From Rhizobium sp. Root482 (lineage in GTDB: Bacteria; Pseudomonadota; Alphaproteobacteria; Rhizobiales; Rhizobiaceae): a stretch of DNA of 64,000 bases. Made by a program: the position numbers and the translations under genes. Numbering within the stretch: the stretch's first letter is position 1; each line of letters begins with the position of its first letter. The DNA is taken from NCBI RefSeq assembly GCF_001426565.1, contig NZ_LMFA01000001.1, positions 672,134 through 736,133 of the forward strand. Reading direction: 5' to 3'. Positions 16,092 through 23,207 of this stretch are shown here, piece by piece. The notes beneath the pieces were generated by a model, which worked only from the letters and a program-made list of their open reading frames with translations, did not search any database and was not told the DNA's origin.

Positions 16092-16524
16092 AATTCTCTC
16101 CGGCGTCATGCGCTGCGCGGTAAGCGTTCAGAAGCTCGACCAGCGCGAGCATCGGATAAATCGCAATCCAGGTGCTGACGACGCCGGAAGATGCGAAGCA
16201 GTAGACAATCCCGCCAAAGATCAGAAACCCCATGCAGGCGGAGAAGACCCGTATCCAGGGGGTCACGTTTTTTCGGGCGCCGTTGATGATCAGGCCGACG
16301 ATCCGCAAAAGTCCGATGCAGACCATGAGCCAACCGAGTGTGTCCTCACGGATGAAGGACCGGAAAAAGGCAAATGACGGCTGATGGAAGACCGGATCTG
16401 GCAAGAGCAGCGACACGCCCCAGAGCGACATGATGGTTGCCCAGATCCACTCGGTCATGCGCGGCCCGAAGCGGTGCTGTATCCTGATCCATATCCCCGG
16501 CCCGACGTAGCTCCCGCCCATCAT
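16069..16524 (-). CDS. Four-helix phage membrane protein (holin candidate)
   Basis: 151 residues with four hydrophobic segments near residues 25-42, 64-80, 92-110 and 116-134, and short polar loops. It overlaps the end of the Rz1-like gene by four bases (ATGA) and the start of the following gene. Its place in the lysis cassette and its compact helical topology suit a holin or pinholin, but this is inferred from position. Confidence 0.6.
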   Translation of the reverse strand: MMGGSYVGPGIWIRIQHRFGPRMTEWIWATIMSLWGVSLLLPDPVFHQPSFAFFRSFIREDTLGWLMVCIGLLRIVGLIINGARKNVTPWIRVFSACMGFLIFGGIVYCFASSGVVSTWIAIYPMLALVELLNAYRAAHDAGENYAVSGHQ

Positions 16525-16739
16525 TTTCTACACCCCGGCTGCGCTTCGCATGTCCGGTTATGGCCCGCGACCTGCCGGGCGAACGGCTGATCATTGGCGA
16601 CGATGAAGGACCGTGTCGCGGCTGATGGCGTCAAGGCTTCGAACCCAGCGCCATCATTCACAGATGCTGTCTTCTGGCACCCAGCGGCCGCCAAGGGCAA
16701 CGCACAAGCCAGCGCTATCAAGGTTGCGAATTTCCGCAT
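16521..16739 (-). CDS. Rz1-like outer-membrane spanin lipoprotein
   Basis: 72 residues from the ATG at 16739: MRKFATLIALACALPLAAAGCQ, a signal peptide ending in a lipobox (AAGC), so a lipid-anchored protein of about 52 residues when mature. The first 86 bases lie inside the Rz-like gene in a different frame. This is the classic arrangement of Rz/Rz1 spanin pairs, in which the outer-membrane lipoprotein meets the inner-membrane spanin to fuse both membranes at lysis. It is less Pro-rich than lambda Rz1. Confidence 0.7.
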   Translation of the reverse strand: MRKFATLIALACALPLAAAGCQKTASVNDGAGFEALTPSAATRSFIVANDQPFARQVAGHNRTCEAQPGCRK

Positions 16740-16920
16740 TGGTTTGGCTCCGCTTCTGAATGAGTTCCATGGATTTATTGAGGGCGTCGGCCCGCTCCAG
16801 CGCCCTGCCCTCGTCACGCGCCGCTGGCAGCAGCCAGAGCGTGTTTGCAAGCTGAAAGATGGCGAAGGCCAGCAGGAGGCCGCCTACCCCGCCAACGATG
16901 GCTGCGAACTTGCTGATCAT
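16654..16920 (-). CDS. Rz-like inner-membrane spanin
   Basis: 88 residues from the ATG at 16920, overlapping the endolysin stop by ATGA. It has an N-terminal signal-anchor helix (IVGGVGGLLLAFAIFQLANTLWLL), then a charged helical region (DEGRALERADALNKSMELIQKR) and a C-terminus LCVALGGRWVPEDS. This is the usual inner-membrane spanin plan: anchor plus periplasmic coiled coil. The Rz1-like lipoprotein starts inside it. Confidence 0.72.
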   Translation of the reverse strand: MISKFAAIVGGVGGLLLAFAIFQLANTLWLLPAARDEGRALERADALNKSMELIQKRSQTNAEIRNLDSAGLCVALGGRWVPEDSICE

Positions 16921-17600
16921 GACCGCACCTTGCGATAGATGCCGTAGCCGGTCAGCCCCAGAATCACGACGGCGACGATGATCCGAGCCCACTCCCCGCT
17001 TGTAAGGTCGTCGTGCTGCTTCGTCACCGCATCGATGAGATCCGGCAGCACCGGAACAACGGAGGTTGCCGCGCCGCCGGCACCAGTGCCGACGATGACC
17101 GCCACGTCCTTCTTGTTGACGGCCTTGTCCGCGTCCACCGTGTTGCTGGCCACGAACTCGCCCTTGGCCCACAGGCCAGCCTCAGCCGAACGACGGTTCA
17201 CGAGGCCCTTCACCTTCTTGCCCCCAGCATTGACCCATTTCATCAGCTCGACCGGCACGGCGTCATAGTCGCCTGCGTTGAGCTTCTTGAGCAGCGTGGA
17301 CTTGTGCAGCGCCCCGGTGTTGAAGTCGAAGGAAACGAGCACGGCAAACTGGTTGTCGGTGAGCGGCACCTTCACCAGGTGCTCGACGCGCTCCTCGAAC
17401 TTGCCGAGATCGCGCCGCAGGATCTCGGCGGCTTCGGTATCATTGATGCGCATGCCCTCACGCACCTTCGGGATGCCGGCGGCGCTGGTATGGCCGTAGC
17501 CGATCGTAAGGACGCCCGCCACATCGCGGTAGGCGACAAGCTCTTTGCCCTCCCACTGCATGATGTGCGAAAGCCCCGCCGCATTGATGCGTCGTGTCAT
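16917..17600 (-). CDS. Endolysin, GH24 lysozyme with C-terminal membrane anchor
   Basis: 227 residues. The T4-lysozyme triad spacing is exact: Glu17 (WEGKEL), Asp26 (YRDVAG) and Thr32, followed by IGYGHT. NRRSAEAGLW is the family's C-terminal signature. After residue 150 comes a linker, then a single helix near the end (ARIIVAVVILGLTGYGIYRKV). The helix suggests the enzyme is membrane-tethered, an arrangement seen in several alphaproteobacterial phages. It cleaves peptidoglycan after holin action. An AGGAG site precedes its ATG. Confidence 0.92.
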   Translation of the reverse strand: MTRRINAAGLSHIMQWEGKELVAYRDVAGVLTIGYGHTSAAGIPKVREGMRINDTEAAEILRRDLGKFEERVEHLVKVPLTDNQFAVLVSFDFNTGALHKSTLLKKLNAGDYDAVPVELMKWVNAGGKKVKGLVNRRSAEAGLWAKGEFVASNTVDADKAVNKKDVAVIVGTGAGGAATSVVPVLPDLIDAVTKQHDDLTSGEWARIIVAVVILGLTGYGIYRKVRS

Positions 17601-17749
17601 TGGGTATCTCCTGTTGATGTTGGGAAGCTGTTTGGTAAAAATTCTAGCCCGTCGCCATGGATTAATTGCAACGCAGCCTATTTTTCGGTAGCAACCTTGG
17701 AACGGCCAATGGCCCGATGAACCGAGAACGTCGTTTGAGCAGGAACCCT

Positions 17750-19351
17750 ATGAATCCCTTCAAGCACATCAAGCACCCAGGCATCGCTCTCCGAAATTTC
17801 CTCAACGACAGATACCTACCTCCGCTTTCAAAGCTGGAAGTCATGGCCAATGCGCGCGGTGTCAGTTTGCAAAATGGCAAGTCTCAGACCAAGCCGGCCG
17901 CCAATCACTTGCGTATCGCGCCGGGCCCAAAAACGACGGCGACTTACGAGCGGTTGAAAAACATCCTTCGCGAAATGTCTATCCCGTTTTTCGTCGGCAA
18001 CCTTTCCGATCCGTGGGCGCTGTCGATTAGCGTGAAGGAGACCGATCGCCCTATCGTTACCAACATTTTCAAGAACTGGTTCGAGAACGACCCGGATGTG
18101 ATGTACACGCTCCCGGGACCCATTAGTGCGTTTCAAGCATCCAAGCTCATCCAGATAGCAGCCAAAGGGAAGTTGCTGGCATTCAACGTGCTGTGCATTG
18201 AAAAAAAACACGGCGAAGGCAAGAACGGTACTTTTGCGTCTGGCCAAATCACGATCAATTTCTGGCGAAAAATGAACAATTTTTCAGAGGAGCCGATTTT
18301 CGAAACGGGGGTTTATAACCCTTATGTCTGCCGGTTGAGGGGGCATAGTTTCGATAGCTTGACGGCGGAATCCTCTGATCTGACCGGAGCATCCGGACAT
18401 TTGTCGACTGAACATGATTTCCCAATCGACGTTGTTTACACATGGGTCAACGATAGGGACGAAAACTGGCAGGCCGAGCGGGCGTCCTATTCCGGCAAGG
18501 TCGTTCTAACCGACCGCGCCAACCATGACGAACGGTTTAGAAACAGGGATGAGCTTCGCTACTCCATGCGGTCGATCGAAATGTTCGCGCCGTTCGTGCG
18601 AAACATCTATCTGGTGACGAACGGGCAGATTCCAGAATGGCTCAACCTGGATAACCCGCGCCTCAAGCTTGTCCCGCACTCTGAAATTTACAAGACCAAA
18701 AGCGATCTTCCGACCTTCAATTCAAGCTCGATTGAAACGCAATTGCATCATGTCGAGGGGCTGGCCGAGCACTTCCTTTATTTCAACGATGACGTTTTTC
18801 TCGGTGATTTTTGCACCCCGGATGATTTCTTCCTGTCAAACGGGCTTATGAAGTTCTTCCCGTCTCCCCAGCGGGCGTATGAACCGGACATCGACGATAG
18901 CCGCGAAGGCTATTTGGTTGCAGACCGGAACGCCATCAATCTGATGAAGGGCTCACGTGGGCGCCATAGCCGGTTTATCATGGAGCATACCCCGTTGCCG
19001 GCGCTCCGAAGCCTGCTGACTTCGCTTGAAGAAGAATTCCCGGACGCATGGGCCACCTGCTCGGCGAACCGTTTTCGCGCAAGCACGGATCTGAGGCCCA
19101 TCGCCTTCATGCAGTATCAATTCGCCTTCCTACAGAAACAGGCCGTCCCGGCGTCGATTACCAACCGGTATCTGGCACTTTGGAAGCCGACCATAGAGGG
19201 GCAATTGAAAAACGTTCTGACTTCCCGTCAATACAAGACCTTCTGCCTCAACGATGTCGGCGTACCACCGGAGCGGACCAACGCAGTTGATGATCTCGTG
19301 CAAAACTTCTTGCAGCGGTATTTCCCGTTTAAATCTTCGTTCGAGCGGTAG
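17750..19351 (+). CDS. Stealth-family sugar-phosphate transferase (prophage cargo)
   Basis: 533 residues from the ATG at 17750 (AGGA upstream; TTG at 17666 is possible). Stealth conserved regions are clear: CR1 DVVYTWVNDRDENW near 224-240; CR2 RFRNRDELRYSMRSIE, YLVTNGQIPEWL and HFLYFNDDVFLG at 262-345; then CR3/CR4-type RHSRFIMEHTPLP and FMQYQFAFLQ. The family transfers hexose-1-phosphate from UDP-sugars to build phosphodiester-linked capsules. The first 220 residues form an extra domain. It is AT-richer than phage structural genes and runs against them, as expected for a moron. Substrate unknown. Confidence 0.88.
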   Translation: MNPFKHIKHPGIALRNFLNDRYLPPLSKLEVMANARGVSLQNGKSQTKPAANHLRIAPGPKTTATYERLKNILREMSIPFFVGNLSDPWALSISVKETDRPIVTNIFKNWFENDPDVMYTLPGPISAFQASKLIQIAAKGKLLAFNVLCIEKKHGEGKNGTFASGQITINFWRKMNNFSEEPIFETGVYNPYVCRLRGHSFDSLTAESSDLTGASGHLSTEHDFPIDVVYTWVNDRDENWQAERASYSGKVVLTDRANHDERFRNRDELRYSMRSIEMFAPFVRNIYLVTNGQIPEWLNLDNPRLKLVPHSEIYKTKSDLPTFNSSSIETQLHHVEGLAEHFLYFNDDVFLGDFCTPDDFFLSNGLMKFFPSPQRAYEPDIDDSREGYLVADRNAINLMKGSRGRHSRFIMEHTPLPALRSLLTSLEEEFPDAWATCSANRFRASTDLRPIAFMQYQFAFLQKQAVPASITNRYLALWKPTIEGQLKNVLTSRQYKTFCLNDVGVPPERTNAVDDLVQNFLQRYFPFKSSFER

Positions 19352-19355
19352 GGAG

Positions 19356-19616
19356 ATGCCACCTGTGCCTAGCAAAATGACATCAAAACCAGAGACTCAG
19401 CGAACGGTCGAGCAGTTAGACGCCCTGATGGACGCCCTGCCGCCTACTGAAGGCCTTTCGATCCTAGCCTGCACCGTTGCTGATCGCATCATAAAGGCGA
19501 CGGAACGCCGACAGGACTCCCTTGCTTTGGCGCACATGATTTCATCGCAAATTATGAAATTCGTGAACGACTTTGCAACGGACGACCCTGTACCCGCAGC
19601 CACGAAAAGCGATTAA
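19356..19616 (+). CDS. Small helical hypothetical protein
   Basis: 86 residues from an ATG at 19356 four bases after the Stealth stop (a second ATG at 19377 is also plausible). It is mainly helical, with EQLDALMDALPPTEG and ADRIIKATERRQD, and no membrane segment. Tight spacing puts it in one transcript with the Stealth gene. No family is recognised. Confidence 0.5.
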   Translation: MPPVPSKMTSKPETQRTVEQLDALMDALPPTEGLSILACTVADRIIKATERRQDSLALAHMISSQIMKFVNDFATDDPVPAATKSD

Positions 19617-19624
19617 CCCGGCTT

Positions 19625-19783
19625 ATGGATTACTTTGCGCGGCTTATAGTGCGGATGGCTTTGTGGGTCAGGCACCCTCCGTCGCGGCAGAGAATTTACG
19701 TCGCGGCGGCCGTGATAGCTGCAGCGGCCGCGATTGTCTGTATCGAACGGCTAGGGCTCTGGCCGGAGTGGATGAAAGTCTGA
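19625..19783 (+). CDS. Small single-helix membrane protein, 52 residues
   Basis: Frame starting MDYFARLIVRMALWVRHPP nine bases after the previous stop, followed by an Ala-rich helix (YVAAAVIAAAAAIVCIERL) and LWPEWMKV. The basic first half and the hydrophobic helix suggest an inner-membrane protein with cytoplasmic N-terminus. Similar tiny proteins occur in rhizobial phages, but the role is unknown. Confidence 0.5.
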   Translation: MDYFARLIVRMALWVRHPPSRQRIYVAAAVIAAAAAIVCIERLGLWPEWMKV

Positions 19784-19904
19784 TGATCTCCGGTCTTGAC
19801 GGTTCCTTGGCTATTGGTCACGTCCTGATGGTCTTGGCGAAGCGAACCGATTGACGGGCCGTTTGCTGATGGCCATAAGAAGCAGTCTAGCGACGGAGAG
19901 CGAC

Positions 19905-20930
19905 ATGGCGTCCCCATATGAAAACCTCCCCAAGAAGGCCTATTGGCGCAGTGGTGTTGTGGATCAGCATCCGCTGAATCCAGTTGACCTCTACGAGAAG
20001 AAATTCGAGATCAAGGCCACGGATCGGATTGCAACGGCAGGAAGCTGCTTTGCACAGCATATAGCCCGTCACATGCGAGCGAGTGGGTTCACAGTTCTTG
20101 ACCTTGAGCCAGCGCCGAAGGGTATCGACATAGAGACCGCGCAGAAGTTCGGTTATGGCCTGTATTCTTGCCGCTATGGAAACCTCTACACATCGAGGCA
20201 ATTGCTGCAGCTGTTCCAGGAGTCTTGTGGAAAACGCTCCCCGTCAAATGCTGTGTGGCAGAAGGGCGATCGGTTCTTTGACGCTCTGAGGCCGTCCGTG
20301 GAGCCGTCTGGATTACCGTCAGAAGAAGAGGTGAACCTCCATCGGACGCAACACCTCAAGCACGTCGCTCAGATGTTCAGAGATGTTGATGTCTTTATTT
20401 TCACGTTAGGCCTGACGGAGACTTGGGAGCATATCCAATCAGGAACCGTCTACCCAAGCGCGCCAGGCGTTATAGCGGGAGAACACGACCCAGCCTCGAT
20501 ACGCTTCAAAAACCTGAGCTACCCAGAAGTGCTTGAGGATTTTATTGCCTTTCGCGATTTAATAAAGACCTTCAACCCCAACGTCCGGTTTCTTCTGACT
20601 GTCTCTCCCGTCCCCTTGACCGCGACCGGGGCGACCTCGCATGTCCTTCCGGCCACCATCTATTCCAAGTCCGTTCTGCGTGCCGCGGCCGGCTACCTTT
20701 ATGATTCTCTGGCTGATGTGGACTATTTCCCCTCTTACGAGATCATCGCGGCACATCCGTCTCGTGGGTTTTTCTACGAGAACAACCTTAGATCGGTCGC
20801 CAGTCAGGGGGTCGAAGTTGTTATGCGCTCGTTCTTCTCTCAACACAAAATCGTCGCGGCGCCGAAAGTGGCAAAAGCCTCATCCAAGGATGTGGTATGC
20901 GAAGAAGCATTGCTAGAGGCGTTTTCATGA
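19905..20930 (+). CDS. GSCFA-family protein, putative glycan esterase/acyltransferase
   Basis: 341 residues from the ATG at 19905 (CGGAGAG upstream). The family motif ATAGSCFAQHIARHM occurs near residue 45, with the predicted nucleophile Ser in GSCFA. Further family features are FTLGLTETWEH and LLTVSPVPL. GSCFA proteins are SGNH-like and are often encoded in polysaccharide loci, probably removing or adding acyl groups; biochemical proof is scarce. It overlaps the next gene by ATGA (20927), so the two likely act together. Cargo gene, moderately AT-rich. Confidence 0.82.
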   Translation: MASPYENLPKKAYWRSGVVDQHPLNPVDLYEKKFEIKATDRIATAGSCFAQHIARHMRASGFTVLDLEPAPKGIDIETAQKFGYGLYSCRYGNLYTSRQLLQLFQESCGKRSPSNAVWQKGDRFFDALRPSVEPSGLPSEEEVNLHRTQHLKHVAQMFRDVDVFIFTLGLTETWEHIQSGTVYPSAPGVIAGEHDPASIRFKNLSYPEVLEDFIAFRDLIKTFNPNVRFLLTVSPVPLTATGATSHVLPATIYSKSVLRAAAGYLYDSLADVDYFPSYEIIAAHPSRGFFYENNLRSVASQGVEVVMRSFFSQHKIVAAPKVAKASSKDVVCEEALLEAFS

Positions 20931-21760
20931 AGCTCTGCATAATCGGGAATTCCCACCTCGCATCCCTTAAGACCGGGTGGGACACTTTGCCCGATCTTCA
21001 TTCAAAGGCTGAGGCAACATTCTTCGGCGCCAAGGGCTACGATCTAAAGAGACTTCGCCGCAAGGGCACCGTATTCAGTTCAAAAGACCCGGTTGTTATC
21101 CACCAGCTGCAATTTACGTCGGGAGGCTCCAAGTCTTTCGATGCAGCAGATTTTGACGCATTCGCTACAGCCGGCCTATATTTTGGACGAACCCATCTTA
21201 TCGAAGCGTTGGAAAAGCATCGCGTTTCTGCCGTCCCGGGCAGATCGGAATTTGATCATATTATTTCTGACGAGCTTTTCGAAGTTCTTGTCCGAAGCCG
21301 GATCCAAAAGTGTCTGGCGATCCGAATTGTAAAGCTTCTTCGCGAAGCAACCGACAAGCCCATCTTCGTTTGTGAGCAGCCGCTTCCAAGTAATCACATT
21401 CGAAAGAAGGGCATGTCGGTCTGGCGCGATGCAGCGGCCTTCGAGAAGATCATAACTCCGATATGGAGAGATGAACTAGCTAAGCTTGAGCAACAATACC
21501 GCTTCCAGGTTTTGGAGCAGCCTGTAGAGACGGTAAATCAGAACTTGTTTCTCACCCACCATCGAAACAGCGCGGGAGCAATTCGGCTGCTAGACGGCCT
21601 GAACGTAGTCCACAAGAGGAAAGAATACGCGCACATGAACGCCGACTATGGGGCGATTGTGATGACCGAAGTGATTGACGCCGCCAGCAGGGGCATAGTT
21701 GAAAGTAGTTCCGCTATCGGTGATCGTGTCCACTGCCCGCCTGATGCCTCCAGTTCATGA
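20927..21760 (+). CDS. SGNH-hydrolase-like protein coupled to GSCFA
   Basis: 277 residues. It starts MKLCIIGNSHLASLKTG, in which GNSH resembles block I of SGNH/GDSL hydrolases. Near the C-terminus, YAHMNADYGAIV could supply the block V His. The stop/start overlap with the GSCFA gene and the matched fold suggest a two-protein esterase or acyl-transfer unit acting on a surface glycan (inference). No signal peptide, so it would act in the cytoplasm on precursors. The match to SGNH is by short motifs only. Confidence 0.6.
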   Translation: MKLCIIGNSHLASLKTGWDTLPDLHSKAEATFFGAKGYDLKRLRRKGTVFSSKDPVVIHQLQFTSGGSKSFDAADFDAFATAGLYFGRTHLIEALEKHRVSAVPGRSEFDHIISDELFEVLVRSRIQKCLAIRIVKLLREATDKPIFVCEQPLPSNHIRKKGMSVWRDAAAFEKIITPIWRDELAKLEQQYRFQVLEQPVETVNQNLFLTHHRNSAGAIRLLDGLNVVHKRKEYAHMNADYGAIVMTEVIDAASRGIVESSSAIGDRVHCPPDASSS

Positions 21761-21868
21761 GTCCCAACCGATTATCGACCCGACGTGGGCTGATCGGGCG
21801 GCATCGCGCATTGCGAGTTTGCAACCAGAATACTGTTCTCACAATGGGCACCTGCTGGGGGTTTTAAG

Positions 21869-22150
21869 ATGCGGCCATCGATAGCCGAAGCCATCGCCGA
21901 ACTTGTGAAGGAGATGAGTCATGACGATTGGGGGAATCATTACGGACTAAAGGGCGACGGAGCAAATTTAAAGGCGGCCCGCGATCGGTTAGAACGAGTT
22001 CTGAACGAACACATAGAGACCGTCGTCGCCCAGAAACTCACACAATTAATCGACAAAGATCATCAAGAGACAAGCACCGGTCCCACCGAGCAGAGTTCGC
22101 GTATAATGGCCATGATAAAACGGACTATACGCCCGCCGCGCAGCCTTTGA
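21869..22150 (+). CDS. Hypothetical protein, 93 residues
   Basis: Soluble, helical and charged (AEAIAELVKEMSHDDW, ARDRLERVLNEHIE), with no recognisable family. It is the last rightward gene of the second cargo block and lies 108 bases after the SGNH-like gene. A start at 21869 is the first ATG. Confidence 0.5.
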   Translation: MRPSIAEAIAELVKEMSHDDWGNHYGLKGDGANLKAARDRLERVLNEHIETVVAQKLTQLIDKDHQETSTGPTEQSSRIMAMIKRTIRPPRSL

Positions 22151-22296
22151 TCCAAGCAACCAACCCGTTCGCGTGTATGTGTCGGTTGATGCTGCGCTAG
22201 TCGGGCGGGATTCATCTATAGAAGAACGACCCTGAGGTCGCCTTCTGGCACCCAAACTGCATCCACTACCGGCCAATCTCCAGGCAATCGCATGGC

Positions 22297-22449
22297 TCAC
22301 TCCCCTCGATATTCCCCTTCCTCTAACATCCACAACGCTTCGAACTCCCCTTTCCAGCCGACTACTGCAAGCGCGCTCGGCTTAAGGTCTACCATGCGAC
22401 GCGGATCGAAAACCGCCACCACTAGGTCCCCACTCTTTACTTCCAGCAC
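22297..22449 (-). CDS. Small phage protein downstream of tail genes, 50 residues
   Basis: Frame from a GTG at 22449 with AGGAG upstream: MLEVKSGDLVVAVFDPRRM...WMLEEGEYRGE. It lies 15 bases after the leftward tail-protein stop at 22465, so it would be the last gene of the tail transcript. It is probably a small beta-rich protein. A further 25-codon frame overlaps its end (22216-22293) and is too short to call. Confidence 0.4.
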   Translation of the reverse strand: MLEVKSGDLVVAVFDPRRMVDLKPSALAVVGWKGEFEALWMLEEGEYRGE

Positions 22450-22464
22450 AGATATTCTCCTGGT

Positions 22465-23196
22465 CTAGAAACTCACCGACGTATCCGCAAAGGCAGCCCG
22501 AAGTGCGTTCAGCCATGCGGTGCGCTCGTCGGCGTCAGTCATCGCCCTGGAGAGGACGGCAGCAAACGCCATGTCGCAAGTACCCTTCGTCGTCGCGCCG
22601 TAGTTTCCACCGATCCCGATTGCTTGGCCCCCGAGAACGCGAGTGGACGATGGCGGGGTGGCGGTCGCCCCGTCACCATCCGTCAGGTCATACAGAGACA
22701 CCCCGGACGTGTTGACAACGCCGATCACCAGTCTCCATGTCGTCATCGTCGCGACATTGTCCTGCACCTGAGACACAGGTGTGCCGTCGAGATAGTATGC
22801 GTTCTGCCTCCATCGACCAGCCGTTCCGGCATAGAGAGAGGCCCCACTGTTTCCCAACCCGTCGGATGTCCCGATAAGCGTCGGACGGGTATTGTTATCG
22901 GCCAGAGTATCCGACGTTCTGGCTACCGCGATGAAGGTCAATGCGGCGGTGTCGCGATACGCCGTCTTCAGCCAGTTCGTGTCCCCCTTGAACGTCAGAT
23001 AATCGGCAGACACAACCGGAGCGCCGATAACCTGAGAGTTTGTCTTGCGGCGCATCCGGTTGCGGATGGACTGCTCAAGACTTCCTCCGAGGAAATGGAT
23101 CAGTTCGACGCCGTCGCTCACGGGAGGCGTCCATCCGCTTGAAACGGCACGGGCGTTCGATGACACGATGATGCCAGTTCCTGATATTGTAGCCAT
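22465..23196 (-). CDS. Tail-associated protein with LamG/concanavalin-like look
   Basis: 243 residues from MATISGTGIIVSS. The body has the alternating beta pattern and segments (FIAVARTSD, GRWRQNAYYLDG, TTWRLVIGVVNTSG, LYDLTDGDG) seen in concanavalin A-like lectin/LamG domains of tail appendages. It follows the PhoD-tail protein by 11 bases and lies at the end of the tail operon, the usual place for receptor-binding proteins. It may bind surface glycans (inference). No longer start is plausible. Confidence 0.55.
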   Translation of the reverse strand: MATISGTGIIVSSNARAVSSGWTPPVSDGVELIHFLGGSLEQSIRNRMRRKTNSQVIGAPVVSADYLTFKGDTNWLKTAYRDTAALTFIAVARTSDTLADNNTRPTLIGTSDGLGNSGASLYAGTAGRWRQNAYYLDGTPVSQVQDNVATMTTWRLVIGVVNTSGVSLYDLTDGDGATATPPSSTRVLGGQAIGIGGNYGATTKGTCDMAFAAVLSRAMTDADERTAWLNALRAAFADTSVSF

Positions 23197-23207
23197 GTCA
23201 GATATCC

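Noticed and set aside
21992..22006. GAAC-N7-GAAC, LexA-box-like
   Set aside because: It lies inside a coding region, far from a start codon, and about two such matches are expected by chance.
22216..22293. 25-codon frame after the 50-residue tail-end gene
   Set aside because: Too short to support, although it overlaps the preceding small gene.
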